Numbered from the stretch's first letter, positions 34,893-43,731 are shown. The stretch: DNA of 64,000 nt from Betaproteobacteria bacterium (GCA_947482825.1 CANKMT010000018.1:1-64000), one strand, 5' to 3'. Numbers and translations: made by a program. The notes: generated from the letters alone by a model not told the origin.

Positions 34893-35813
34893 ATGTCTAG
34901 CGCATTGCAGGGCAAACCGATTCCACGCTGGGTGGGCATTGCGCTGCTGCTGTGCATTTCGGTGGTCTTCGGCAGCAACCACGTTGCCGCGCGCTTCGCC
35001 TTCGAGCACGGCGCGAACGTGATCACGGCGGTCGCATTCCGCGCTTCGTTTGCGCTCGTCTTCGTGTTCGTTCTGCTGGCAGCCAACCGGGTCTCGTTTG
35101 CGCTGCCGGGCGCCACGCGCAAGCACGGCATCTTCATCGGCCTGTTCCTGCTCATGCAGAGCTACTGCATCTTCTCGTCGGTGGCGCGCATCCCGGTGGC
35201 GCTCGCGCTGCTGGCGTTCAACACCTACCCGATCGTGATCGCGCTGACCGCGTGGTTCGTCGAGGGCGAGAGGCCGACGCTGCGCGCCATGATCGCAATG
35301 CCGGTTGCGCTGGTCGGCCTTGCGCTGGCGCTGGATGTCGGCGGATGGAGCGGCGTTGGCGCGACGAGTTTCTCGGGGCGCTGGGACGAAATCGGCGTCG
35401 GCGTGCTGTTTGCCACCGGCGCTTCGTTTTCCTTTGCCGCAGCGTTGTACCTGACCACGCGCTGGCTCAAGGACGTAGACGGGCGGCTGCGCACTTTTCT
35501 CGCGACCGGGACGATTGCCGTGGGCATGCTCGCGTTCGGGACCGTGACGAACGCTTTTGCGCTCCCGGAGGACACGACAGGCTGGGTCGCGCTCTTTCTC
35601 GTCGGCCTGTGCTACAGCGCAGCGATCACTTCGCTTTTCGTCGTGCTCCCGCGGATCGGAGCGGTCAACAACGCCGCCGCGCTCAATTTCGAGCCCGTGG
35701 CGGTGCTGATCATGGGCTGGATCCTGCTCGGCCAGACCATGGCGCCGCTGCAGATTTTCGGGGCCCTCATCGTGATTGGCGCGATCATCGCGCTCTCGAC
35801 GGGGAAGAAATAG
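34893..35813 (+). CDS. EamA/DMT family transporter
   Basis: 306 residues with ten predicted helices in two EamA repeats (FGSNHVAARFAFEHGANVIT begins the first, LNFEPVAVLIMGWILLGQ closes the second). These drug/metabolite exporters move amino acids or other small molecules. Stands alone: divergent from the CoxL-like gene and convergent with the GGDEF gene, whose stop codon begins at the next base (35814). Confidence 0.88.
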   Translation: MSSALQGKPIPRWVGIALLLCISVVFGSNHVAARFAFEHGANVITAVAFRASFALVFVFVLLAANRVSFALPGATRKHGIFIGLFLLMQSYCIFSSVARIPVALALLAFNTYPIVIALTAWFVEGERPTLRAMIAMPVALVGLALALDVGGWSGVGATSFSGRWDEIGVGVLFATGASFSFAAALYLTTRWLKDVDGRLRTFLATGTIAVGMLAFGTVTNAFALPEDTTGWVALFLVGLCYSAAITSLFVVLPRIGAVNNAAALNFEPVAVLIMGWILLGQTMAPLQIFGALIVIGAIIALSTGKK

Positions 35814-36782
35814 TCAGTCGGGGGTGAAGCAGACGACCTTGTTTCGCCCTGCGTGCTTGGCCTTGTACAGCGCGCGGTCGGCGCGGGCCACCAGCGCATC
35901 CATCGTGTGTCCGTCCTCCGGGTAACTCGCCACGCCAATGCTGACGGTGGAGGTCACGTTCTTGCCGTCGTAAACCAGCGGCTTGCCGGCCATCGCTTCA
36001 CGGATTCTTTCGGCCACGTCGGCCGCGCCTTTTGAAGGCGTTTCCGGGAGCAGCACTACGAATTCGTCTCCGCCGTAGCGGGCCGGCACGTCGGTGTAGC
36101 GCAGTTCGGCCTGGATACGCTCGGCCAACTGGCGAATCAGCCAGTTCCCCGCCTCGTGCCCGTGAGTGTCGTTGACCTGCTTGAGGTTGTCCGAATCGAC
36201 CATGAGCACGCTGATCGAGCGCTTGTAGCGGGTCGCCTGCCCGAACAGCCGGTCGGCCACGATAGCAAAGCCGCGCGTGTTGTAAAGGCTCGTGAGCTCG
36301 TCGGTTTCCGAGAGCAGCTTCGCCTTGTTGAGTCCGTAGCGGATGTCAGCCGAAAACATCGTCGTGACATAGGCCACCAGCAGCACCGGCGCGAGCTGCG
36401 CGGCCAATGCCCAGACGCCGCGCAACGTGAACAGGGTCTGCGCCGGGTCGGCATCACCGAGCAGCACATGGCAGGCCGCGATCAGCAGCACCTCGATGAA
36501 GGTCGTCAACTTGCCCAGCGTGAGCGCGCTGGTGATGACCGCGAGCATGTAGGTGTTCAGCAGCGGGCTCGCGAGCTTGCCCGTGAACCAAAGCGACCAG
36601 GTGATGAACACGATCATCGCCCAAGTCTCGATCGCGATCTTCCAGCGCGTTTCCTTCTTGTAGAAATTCGCGTAGCGGAACGACATCACGAACGCGGCGT
36701 AGAAAAGCACCGCGGCGGTGATCGCTATTTCGTTTTCCTTGGCCGGGCTGCCGAACGCGAGGTAGAGCAGCACGAGGATCAA
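35814..36782 (-). CDS. Membrane GGDEF diguanylate cyclase, 5' end interrupted by an amber codon
   Basis: About 323 residues from a TTG at 36782; the frame is open 30 codons further up to a TAG at 36870-36872, and above that TAG it continues to ATGs at 36887 and 36899. Several N-terminal helices (to about residue 143) precede the GGDEF domain, with GGDEF at 237-241 and the inhibitory RxxD site RYTD at 228-231, five residues before it. It should make c-di-GMP and be feedback inhibited. The intact form probably started MEQVL and had a sense codon at the TAG. With the TAG, translation would need the weak TTG, which removes part of the first helix region. Confidence 0.82.
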   Translation of the reverse strand: MILVLLYLAFGSPAKENEIAITAAVLFYAAFVMSFRYANFYKKETRWKIAIETWAMIVFITWSLWFTGKLASPLLNTYMLAVITSALTLGKLTTFIEVLLIAACHVLLGDADPAQTLFTLRGVWALAAQLAPVLLVAYVTTMFSADIRYGLNKAKLLSETDELTSLYNTRGFAIVADRLFGQATRYKRSISVLMVDSDNLKQVNDTHGHEAGNWLIRQLAERIQAELRYTDVPARYGGDEFVVLLPETPSKGAADVAERIREAMAGKPLVYDGKNVTSTVSIGVASYPEDGHTMDALVARADRALYKAKHAGRNKVVCFTPD

Positions 36783-36944
36783 CAGCAGCCACTCGATCTC
36801 GGCGACGGTGCGCGAGATGCCGCGCAGCTCCTCGAGCTCGATGCTCAGGGGCTTGTCACGCGCTTGCTGCTAGAGCACCTGTTCCATTAGCCGGAGCATT
36901 TTTTTCGGGTTTCGGCAAGTCTATCCCAGCGGCGCGCCGGCGGC

Positions 36945-38063
36945 TCAGGCCTCTCCCCAGACTGCGCGTGCCGTCGCCACGACGTGACGCATTTTGGCCT
37001 CCTGGTCGGCGGGTGTGACCTGGTTGCCGTGGTCGGTGCTCGAAAAGCCGCACTGCGGCGAAAGGCACAGGCGCTCGAGCGGCACGTAGTGTGACGCCTC
37101 GTCGATGCGCGTCTTGAGGTCTTCCATGGGCTCGAGCGCCGCGAGCTTGCTCGAGACGATGCCGAGCACGATGACCTTGCCCTCGGGCACGAACCGCAGG
37201 GGGCTGAATCCGCCGGAGCGCGCGTCGTCGTACTCGAGGAAGTAGCCGTCCACGGCGAGTTCCTGGAACAGGGCCTTGGCCACCGGCTCGTAGCCGCCTT
37301 CGGCCGCCCAGGCGCTCTGGAAGTTGCCGCGGCACAGGTGGATGCAGACCTGCATGGAGGACGGGCGCTCCGCGATGCAGGCGTTGATCAGCCGGGCGTA
37401 GCGCCGCGGCAGTTCGTCCGGGTCGTCGCCGCGCTGGCGTGCGCCTTCGCGCATTTTTGGGTCGCACAGGTAGGCGAGGTTGGTGTCGTCCAGTTGCAGG
37501 TAGGTGCAGCCGGCCTCGGCCAGCGTCTTGATCTCCTCCCGGTAGCACATGGCGATGTCGGCGAAGAAGTCGTCCATGTCCGGGTAGGCCTCGCGCGAGA
37601 TCGCGCCGCGCCCGCCGCGGAAATGCAGCATCGTGGGCGAGGGGATCGTGACCTTGGGCGTGCCCGTGGTGACCGACTTGAGGAACTTGAAGTCCTCGAG
37701 CTGGATCGGCTTCACGTGCCTGAGCTTGCCGGTGACATGGAGCACGGGCGGGGCGAAATTGACCTCGTTGGCCGCACCGCGGAACTTGATCGCCATGCCT
37801 TCGCGCACCTCGACGCCTTCGAGCTGCTCGAGGAAGTCGATGTGGAAGAACGTGCGCCGGAACTCGCCGTCGGTGATGCCGTGCAGGCCCCAGTCCTCCT
37901 GCAATTTCACCACTTCGCGGATCGTCTTGTCCTCGACCGCGCGCAGGGCCGCAGCGTCTATCTCGCCTTTCTTGCGGCGAGCGCGCGCCTCCTGGAGTTC
38001 CTTGGGACGCAGGAAGCTCCCGACGTGGTCCGCGCGGAACGGCGGCTTGGTGCGCTGGGTCAT
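36945..38063 (-). CDS. Cobalamin-independent methionine synthase-like methyltransferase (MetE C-terminal type)
   Basis: 372 residues, one catalytic barrel only, compared with about 750 for full MetE. FRADHVGSFLRPKEL opens the family, GLHGITDGEFRR and YLQLDDTNLAYL bind substrate, and the zinc ligands are in MQVCIHLCRGN and SPQCGFSS. Such short forms act as homocysteine or other thiol/corrinoid methyltransferases; the methyl donor is unknown. Divergent from a Bug gene, with 44 bases between starts, hence overlapping promoters. Confidence 0.87.
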   Translation of the reverse strand: MTQRTKPPFRADHVGSFLRPKELQEARARRKKGEIDAAALRAVEDKTIREVVKLQEDWGLHGITDGEFRRTFFHIDFLEQLEGVEVREGMAIKFRGAANEVNFAPPVLHVTGKLRHVKPIQLEDFKFLKSVTTGTPKVTIPSPTMLHFRGGRGAISREAYPDMDDFFADIAMCYREEIKTLAEAGCTYLQLDDTNLAYLCDPKMREGARQRGDDPDELPRRYARLINACIAERPSSMQVCIHLCRGNFQSAWAAEGGYEPVAKALFQELAVDGYFLEYDDARSGGFSPLRFVPEGKVIVLGIVSSKLAALEPMEDLKTRIDEASHYVPLERLCLSPQCGFSSTDHGNQVTPADQEAKMRHVVATARAVWGEA

Positions 38064-38107
38064 TGTGTATAGTCTCCGGTCGGGAATTCGAATCGAACCG
38101 GCATTTT

Positions 38108-39067
38108 ATGCGAGCCCTCCTTGTTTTGCTGACCCTGATTGCCGCGAGCGGGCAGGTTTTTGCACAGTACCCCGCCAAGCCGATCCGCCTCGTGCTGGGT
38201 TTCGCGCCGGGCGGTGCGGCGGACGCGGTCTCGCGCGCAATCGGCGACCCGCTCGGGCGTCTTCTGGGTCAGCCCGTCATCATCGATAACCGTCCCGGCA
38301 ACGGATCGAGCCTTGCGGCCGAGCTGGTGGCCAAAGCGCCGGCCGACGGTTACACGATGCTGATCGCGAGCCCGTCCAGCCAGTCGGTCAATCCGGCGAT
38401 GAACAAGGACCTGGGTTACGTGCCGGAGCGCGATTTCGCGCCGATCACCAAGGTGACCAGTTCCCCGTTGGTGGTCGCGGTGCATCCCTCGGTTCCGGCC
38501 AGGAGCATTCCGGAGTTGATCGCGCATGCGAAGAGGTCACCCGGAAAACTGAATTTCGGTTCATCGGGGAACGGCTCCGCGCCGCACCTGGGCGCGGTGC
38601 TGTTCTCGCGCGTTGCAGGGGTGGAGATGGTGCACGTGCCCTACAAGGGCGGCGGCCCGGCGGTGCAGGCGCTGCTCGCCGGGGATGTGCAGGTCGCGTT
38701 CGCCACGCCGCCTTCGGTGCTGCCGCTGGTGACAGCGGGGCGCCTGCGGGGCCTGGCGGTCACCACCCGGCAAGCGTCATCGTCGGTGCCGGGACTGCCC
38801 GGCATGGAAGAAGCCGGATTGCCGGGCTACGACCTCACGTTCTGGTACGGGTTCTTCGTGCCGGTGGCCACGCCGCAGGAGGTGATCCGCAAATTGTTCA
38901 CTGCGACCACGCAGGTGCTGCAGCGCGCCGACGTCAAATCCATTCTTGCCAAGGAAGGCACCGATGTGGTCGGTTCCAAGTCGCCCGAGGACTTCGCGGC
39001 TTTCCTGCGCGAGGATGCAAAGCTCTGGCAGCAGCTCGTGAAGGATACGGGCGCGAAGGTGGACTAG
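38108..39067 (+). CDS. Bug family substrate-binding protein
   Basis: 319 residues. The ATG at 38108 gives a 20-residue signal peptide ending QVFAQ; longer in-frame starts enter the divergent methyltransferase promoter. The binding loop is GFAPGGAADAVSR, and VHVPYKGGGPAVQALLAGD is conserved. Followed after five bases by an aspartate dehydrogenase-like gene, so the ligand may be an amino- or keto-dicarboxylate. That link is inference from context. Confidence 0.92.
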   Translation: MRALLVLLTLIAASGQVFAQYPAKPIRLVLGFAPGGAADAVSRAIGDPLGRLLGQPVIIDNRPGNGSSLAAELVAKAPADGYTMLIASPSSQSVNPAMNKDLGYVPERDFAPITKVTSSPLVVAVHPSVPARSIPELIAHAKRSPGKLNFGSSGNGSAPHLGAVLFSRVAGVEMVHVPYKGGGPAVQALLAGDVQVAFATPPSVLPLVTAGRLRGLAVTTRQASSSVPGLPGMEEAGLPGYDLTFWYGFFVPVATPQEVIRKLFTATTQVLQRADVKSILAKEGTDVVGSKSPEDFAAFLREDAKLWQQLVKDTGAKVD

Positions 39068-39072
39068 GCCTG

Positions 39073-39903
39073 ATGCGCCAGTTCGCCCTCATCGGGTATG
39101 GCGCCATCACCGAGGAACTGGTGCGCTGCATTGAGCGGGGCGGCGAATTGGAAATGCTGCTCGCGGTGTTGGTGCGGCCGCAACGCATCGAGGAAGCTCG
39201 CGCCAGGGCAGCCGGCCGATTCACCATCGTCGATAGCCTTGAAGAACTGATCGAACTCGCGCCTGCGATCGTGGCGGAGTGCGCAGGCCATGGGGCGATG
39301 CGCCAGTATGGTCCGGATCTCCTCGCCGGTGGCATCGATGTGCTGTGCTCCTCGGTCGGGGCGCTAGCCGATCGGGGGTTCGCGGCACAAGTTGCAAAGG
39401 CGTCTGCCGATGGCGGCGGCCGCCTTTGGATACCCTCCGGCGCAGTGGCCGGCATCGACGGTTTGCTCGCGGCCCGCACCGCGGGGTTGCGTGAAGTGAC
39501 CTACACCTCGATCAAGGCGCCAGCGGCGTGGGACGGCACGCCGGGTGAGTGCCTGCTCGTCGGGGCCGCCCGGGAGGTGCGCACGGCTTTCTTCGAGGGC
39601 AGCGCGCGCGAGGCCGCCACGCAGTACCCGCAGAACGCGAACGTCGGCGCCACGGTGTCACTCGCCGGACTGGGCCTGGACCAGACCAGGGTAAGGCTGG
39701 TGTCGGATCCCTCGGCCACCGGACCGCTCGGCATCATCGAGGCCGAGGGCGAATTCGGCCACATGCGTTTGGAGATCCTTGCCTACGCGTCGCCGCGTAA
39801 CCCGAAGACTTCGCTGTTGACGGCGCACAGCATATATGTCGCGTTGCGCGAGGGGATCTGCTTTGCTGCGGGGGCGGAGGGCGGCGGGCAGTCAGGCCGT
39901 TAG
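39073..39903 (+). CDS. Aspartate dehydrogenase family (DUF108) protein
   Basis: 276 residues. N-terminal Rossmann segment LIGYGAITEEL, then ECAGHGAMRQYGPDLLAGGIDV and IPSGAVAGIDGLLAAR, typical of L-aspartate dehydrogenase/NadX-like enzymes that convert aspartate to iminoaspartate or oxaloacetate. FGHMRLEI and NPKTSLLTAHSIYVAL close the family. The neighbouring Bug gene suggests catabolism of an imported amino acid rather than NAD synthesis. Confidence 0.88.
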   Translation: MRQFALIGYGAITEELVRCIERGGELEMLLAVLVRPQRIEEARARAAGRFTIVDSLEELIELAPAIVAECAGHGAMRQYGPDLLAGGIDVLCSSVGALADRGFAAQVAKASADGGGRLWIPSGAVAGIDGLLAARTAGLREVTYTSIKAPAAWDGTPGECLLVGAAREVRTAFFEGSAREAATQYPQNANVGATVSLAGLGLDQTRVRLVSDPSATGPLGIIEAEGEFGHMRLEILAYASPRNPKTSLLTAHSIYVALREGICFAAGAEGGGQSGR

Positions 39904-39970
39904 GCCGCAATATCGACGTCCTCGACCCGGCGTTCCGGCGACGGGATCACGATGGCGTAGCACATGTGAG

Positions 39971-39985
39971 CCTGACTTCGTCAGG
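39971..39985. terminator. Small hairpin between convergent genes
   Basis: CCTGAC-TTC-GTCAGG, a 6-base perfect stem, lies between the convergent aspartate dehydrogenase and brnA genes. No clear T-run follows on either strand, so terminator function is weakly supported. The neighbouring minus-strand frame ending at 39900 (CYAIVIPSPERRVEDVDIAA) might be a gene tail, and the hairpin could mark the edge of the brnTA insert. Confidence 0.22.
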
Positions 39986-40016
39986 TTCGGCCCTGTTTCG
40001 TCGAATCGCGGACGCT

Positions 40017-40361
40017 TCATCGCGATGTTCGCTTTGCGACCCATTCAACAAGCGCCTCGTTCATTCTCGTCTGCCAGCCTGTGCCGGTGGACTTGAAGTA
40101 CTGAAGAACCTCTGTGCTATACCTGACACTGACCAACGTCTTTGTTGGCGTTGCCTGCGGACCGCGTTGGCCACGTCTGCGTTTCTCTGCGAGTGCGGTC
40201 CGCACAGCGGCGTACCCCCCCTTCTTTACAACAACCGCATTGGCCATCTTGGCTTCCTCCGCAGAGGTAAGCGGCCGATCTTTGCCGGGTGCAGCCGCAA
40301 TGACGGCTTCCCATTGCGCGGGACTAGCTGGAAATCTCTTTCGCGTAGCGCCTGATTTCAT
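40017..40361 (-). CDS. brnA: BrnA-type antitoxin
   Basis: 114 residues. The C-terminal ribbon-helix-helix-like part (LVSVRYSTEVLQYFKSTGTGWQTRM is split over residues about 76-100) is typical of BrnA antitoxins, which bind BrnT and repress the promoter. ATG at 40361 is selected because MKSGATRKRFPASP matches the start expected for the family and overlaps the ancestral brnT end by 38 bases, as usual. The gene is intact though its toxin is interrupted. Confidence 0.85.
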   Translation of the reverse strand: MKSGATRKRFPASPAQWEAVIAAAPGKDRPLTSAEEAKMANAVVVKKGGYAAVRTALAEKRRRGQRGPQATPTKTLVSVRYSTEVLQYFKSTGTGWQTRMNEALVEWVAKRTSR

Positions 40362-40596
40362 GTTTCTCCGCCTTGCGAAGACTGATGATGTGCGGATCAT
40401 CGCCTCGCTCCGTTTAGGTCATGTGCACGACGATGCCGTTGAGCCAGCCGAGCAGATTGATCCTTTGCTCACCATAGGCCTCGCGGTCATCCTCCCACGT
40501 GACGACTGGGGAAGCGAAGACGGCCTCGCAACCATCGAAATCCAGGCCGCGGGCCTTGATGTTGCGTAAGCGCTTCGGGTCATCCCAAGTCGGCAT
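40324..40596 (-). pseudogene. brnT: BrnT-type RNase toxin gene with internal ochre codon
   Basis: The frame from ATG 40596 reads 60 residues (MPTWDDPKRLRNIKARGLDF through WLNGIVVHMT), then TAA at 40414-40416, then 29 more family-like residues (TERGDDPHIISLRKAEKHEI followed by RRYAKEISS) to the natural stop at 40324. The usual sequence at the stop is a Tyr (VYTERGD), so a single-base change of a Tyr codon made TAA. The lost part contains the RIIS-ARKA-like region important for ribonuclease activity, so the toxin should be inactive. With the codon restored the protein would have about 90 residues, the family norm. Confidence 0.85.
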
Positions 40597-40598
40597 TA

Positions 40599-40648
40599 TT
40601 TGATTGTAGCTACAATCAAACCGCCTGTGCAAATTTGTTTGTAGCTAC
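40599..40648. promoter_or_regulatory. brnTA operator and promoter
   Basis: A perfect 22-base palindrome with no spacer (arms TTTGATTGTAG, 40599-40620) sits three bases above the brnT ATG. A second, partial copy (TTTGTTTGTAGCTAC) is at 40633-40647 and overlaps the stop codon of the quinone oxidoreductase gene. On the minus strand TTGCAC (40627-40632), an 18-base spacer and TACAAT (40603-40608) form a candidate promoter, with the -10 inside the palindrome. BrnA is the likely binder. The -10 ends six bases before the ATG and no ribosome-binding site is present. Confidence 0.7.
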
Positions 40649-41652
40649 GCCGGCCCGCGCAGCACGATCTTGCCCATGTGCCGGTTCCCTTCCATGTAGG
40701 CCTTGGCCGCGGGCAGGTCGCCGAACTCGAAGATCTTGTCGACGAAGGGTCGGATGCTGCCGTCTTCCAGGTGCGGCAGCACGTCGGCGATGAAAGCCGT
40801 GACGCTGGTGGCTTTCTGCTCCGCGGTGCGCAGCTTGTTCGACACGCCGAAAAGCTGCAGGCGCTTCATGTGCAGTGCCTGGATGTCGATCTTCGCCTCG
40901 AGCACGTTGTCGACATAGCCGACGATCGCCATGCGGCCTTCGAAAGCGAGCGCCTTGATGCATTCGGCGAAAACTGTGCCGCCGACGTTGTTGAGCGCAA
41001 GGTCGGCGCCGTGGCCGTCGGTGGCTTTCATGACCGCGTCGCAGAAATCGGCCGCGCGCGTGTGGATGCCGACATCGAGGCCGAGCGCCTTCAACTTCAT
41101 GAGCTTTTCGGCCGAGCCCGAGGTGCCGATCACTTTCGCGCCGATGGCCTTGGCCAGTTGCAGCGCGGCCACGCCGACGCCGGCGGAGATGCCGGTCACC
41201 AGCATCCATTCGTCCTTTTTCAGTTTGCCCTGGCCGATGACCATGTCGTGCGCGGTCATGAATGCGAGCGGCGCGGCCGCGGCTTCCTCCCACGAAAGGT
41301 GCGGGGGCATGCGGATGACTTCGCGGCCGCTCATGACGGCATAGCCGGAGAACGCCCCGGCGCAGCGTCCCATGACCTTGTCGCCGACCTTGTAGCCGGG
41401 CACGCCGGGGCCATGCTGCACCACTTCGCCGGAGACTTCCATGCCGACGGGCTTGGGCGGGGACCCCGGCTTGTGCAGGCCGTGGCCAGCGATGAATTCG
41501 CCGCGGTTCAGGCTGGCTGCGTGCACTTTGACAAGAACCTGATTCGGACCCGGCTCGGGGATGGGCGCCTCGGCCATCGCGACCTCCATGCGGTCGCCCT
41601 CGGTGTGGATAGTCCAGGTCTTCATGGTCTTCGGAATAGATGCGTCAGTCAT
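40645..41652 (-). CDS. Quinone oxidoreductase-like MDR family protein
   Basis: 335 residues, NADPH-dependent, zinc-free branch: no Zn-binding Cys/His set is present. GMEVSGEVVQHGPGVPGYKVGDKVMG and the Rossmann segment VTGISAGVGVAALQLAKAIG are clear. It should reduce a quinone or an enone. Start overlaps the downstream end of a Bug gene by eight bases, so it belongs to the Bug / luciferase-like unit upstream. Its TAG lies inside the second copy of the brnTA palindrome. Confidence 0.88.
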   Translation of the reverse strand: MTDASIPKTMKTWTIHTEGDRMEVAMAEAPIPEPGPNQVLVKVHAASLNRGEFIAGHGLHKPGSPPKPVGMEVSGEVVQHGPGVPGYKVGDKVMGRCAGAFSGYAVMSGREVIRMPPHLSWEEAAAAPLAFMTAHDMVIGQGKLKKDEWMLVTGISAGVGVAALQLAKAIGAKVIGTSGSAEKLMKLKALGLDVGIHTRAADFCDAVMKATDGHGADLALNNVGGTVFAECIKALAFEGRMAIVGYVDNVLEAKIDIQALHMKRLQLFGVSNKLRTAEQKATSVTAFIADVLPHLEDGSIRPFVDKIFEFGDLPAAKAYMEGNRHMGKIVLRGPA

Positions 41653-42601
41653 TGGCCTTGATCCCCAGTTCGCCGATCAGCAGCCGCCACTTGGCGAGAT
41701 CAGACTTGATGAATTGCGTGAATTGGTCCGGCGTCATGCCGGTGGGTTCCAGCCCCTGGTCGCGCAGCCACTTCTGCATCTCGGGTTGGTTGAGGAAAGA
41801 ATTGATGTCGGCCGAAATCTTTTCCACCACGGGCTTGGGCGTGCCGGCCGGCGCGAAGATGCCAAACCAGGCGCCGCCGTTCAGCTTCGGCACGCCAAGC
41901 TCCGGAAAGGTCGGCACCTCCGGCAGCGCCTTCGAGCGGCTGGAGCCTACCAGCGCAATCGCGCGTACCTTGCCGGCCTTGATCTGCGGCAGGGCGGTGC
42001 CGATCGAATTGAACCCGACGTCGATCTGGCCGCCGAGGAGATCGGTGAGGATCAGCGCCTCGCCCTTGTAGGGCACGTGGGTCATCTCCACGCCCATCGC
42101 GCGCTTCACCGACTCGCCATAGATGTGAAACGACGAGCCGTTGCCGAACGAACCGTAGCTGAGCCGCCGGGTCTTCGCCGCGGCGATCACCTCGGCGAAG
42201 GTCTTCCACGGCGAATCGGCGCGCACCTCCATGATCACCTCGGCGAGCATCGTCTGGGTGACCGGGGCGAAGTCTTTCTCCGGGTCGTAGGGCGCGTTCG
42301 GGAACAGGATCGGCGCCTGCACGTACGAGGTGAACGTGGACAGGAGCGTGTAGCCGTCGGCCGGCTGTTTGGCGACGTACTCGGTGCCGATCATCGCGGT
42401 CGCGCCGGGCTTGTTCTCGACCACCACCGGCACGCCCCATTTCTGGGAGAGGCGTTCGGCGAGGTAGCGCGTGTAGCGGTCCGGGCTGCTCGCGGGGGGG
42501 CTGGGCATCACGAACTTGACCGGCTTCGAGGGCCACGCCTGCGCGTGGGCCAAGCCGCAGGCCGCGAGCCACGACGCGGCGACGAAAGCGATCGCCCTCA
42601 T
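41645..42601 (-). CDS. Bug family substrate-binding protein, divergent loop
   Basis: 318 residues, signal peptide of about 21 residues (ends GLAHAQ). The ligand loop reads MPSPPASSPDRYTRYLAE instead of PFPPGG-D-AR; the acidic residue is kept but shifted, so a different ligand class is likely. THVPYKGEALILTDLLGGQ is typical. It follows the luciferase-like monooxygenase gene directly (stop at 42602, start at 42601) and precedes the quinone oxidoreductase gene, so uptake and oxidation of one compound is a natural reading. Confidence 0.89.
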   Translation of the reverse strand: MRAIAFVAASWLAACGLAHAQAWPSKPVKFVMPSPPASSPDRYTRYLAERLSQKWGVPVVVENKPGATAMIGTEYVAKQPADGYTLLSTFTSYVQAPILFPNAPYDPEKDFAPVTQTMLAEVIMEVRADSPWKTFAEVIAAAKTRRLSYGSFGNGSSFHIYGESVKRAMGVEMTHVPYKGEALILTDLLGGQIDVGFNSIGTALPQIKAGKVRAIALVGSSRSKALPEVPTFPELGVPKLNGGAWFGIFAPAGTPKPVVEKISADINSFLNQPEMQKWLRDQGLEPTGMTPDQFTQFIKSDLAKWRLLIGELGIKAND

Positions 42602-43630
42602 CTAGGCCACCGCCAGCTCGGACCGGGTGAAATGCGGCATCACCTCGGCAGCGAAGAGGTCGACCGAGCGTTGCGATTCCGCGTACGAAAGGTCGCCGAA
42701 CGCGAAGCGGCACAGCAGGTAGCTCACGCCGCTCTGCGCGATCTCGGATTCGAGCAGGCGCCGCACTGTGGCCGGCGACCCCACCGCCGCGAGCCCCGCC
42801 TTGTACACAAGGTCGAAATCCTCCGGGAAGGCGGCGAAGATCGGCGCCGAATCGTGCCTTTTCCAAAGGAACATGAAGCTCGCCCACCAGCGCGCATAGG
42901 CGCGCTTCGCGATGGCCAGGGCCTCGGCATCGGTGGGCGCGATGACCACGTGGCGCGTGGTGCCCACCAGCGGCATCTTGTCCGCGGCCGGGCCGGCCGC
43001 GGCCCATTCGGCGCGATAGCGGTCGGTGATCTCGCGCACGCGCGCGAGCGGCCCGTTGACCACCGCGTTGACGTTGTTCCTCACACACCAGGCCACCCCG
43101 TCGACATTGCCGACGCCGTACCACAGCGGCGGATGGGGCTTTTGAACCGGATGCATCATGATCGGCACGCCGCGGAAATTGAAATGCGTTCCTTCGTGCG
43201 TGAGCGATTCCGAGGAGAACGCCTTCATGACGACCGCGTAGGCCTCGTGGTAGATCTCCTGCGACTCCTTTGCATCGACCCCGTAGTACCCCAGCTCGAA
43301 CGGCGAGATGCCACGGCCCACGCCGACCTGGAAGCGCCCGCCGCTCATGTGGTCGAGCATGCAGATCTCTTCGGCCAGGCGCAGTGGGTGGTACAGGGCC
43401 AGCGTGTACACCAGCGGCCCGAACAGGATCTTCTTCGTGCGCTGCGCGATCGCCGAATGCAGCACCGAGGGCGAAGGGCACATGCCCAGCGGCGTCGCGT
43501 GGTGCTCTGCCGTGTGGTAGCAGTGCAGTCCGATGCGCTCGTAGGACTCGATGAGGCGCAGCCGGTCTTCGTAGAACTCGCCCAGCGGCCGGCCGCTGGA
43601 GTCGAGGTGGTCAAATACGCCGAATTTCAT
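42602..43630 (-). CDS. Luciferase-like (LLM) flavin-dependent monooxygenase
   Basis: 342 residues, TIM-barrel FMN-dependent oxidoreductase. MKFGVFDHLDSSG opens the family, HTAEHHATPLGMCPSPSVL and HMSGGRFQVGVGRGISPFEL are the flavin- and substrate-binding signatures. The start at 43630 has AAGGGAA upstream and is preferred to the longer frame. It is first in a unit with Bug and quinone oxidoreductase genes, and it is divergent from the alcohol dehydrogenase gene. A flavin reductase partner is not visible. Confidence 0.89.
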   Translation of the reverse strand: MKFGVFDHLDSSGRPLGEFYEDRLRLIESYERIGLHCYHTAEHHATPLGMCPSPSVLHSAIAQRTKKILFGPLVYTLALYHPLRLAEEICMLDHMSGGRFQVGVGRGISPFELGYYGVDAKESQEIYHEAYAVVMKAFSSESLTHEGTHFNFRGVPIMMHPVQKPHPPLWYGVGNVDGVAWCVRNNVNAVVNGPLARVREITDRYRAEWAAAGPAADKMPLVGTTRHVVIAPTDAEALAIAKRAYARWWASFMFLWKRHDSAPIFAAFPEDFDLVYKAGLAAVGSPATVRRLLESEIAQSGVSYLLCRFAFGDLSYAESQRSVDLFAAEVMPHFTRSELAVA

Positions 43631-43731
43631 GGCGTTCCCTTGTCGCCGAATTTTATTCCCGAATGGTACTTCACAAGCCGCGGTACGATGATGGCCGATC
43701 CGCAGAAGGTACAAGAAGGAGATCCCCTGAA

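Noticed and set aside
9577-40416. TAA as a sense (Tyr) codon
   Set aside because: TAA ends normal full-length genes at 12988 and 19722 in the same window, so reassignment is not supported; mutation or read error is simpler.
40599-40620. Palindrome as a transcription terminator of the quinone oxidoreductase gene
   Set aside because: It has no loop and no T-run, and it lies across a promoter for brnTA.
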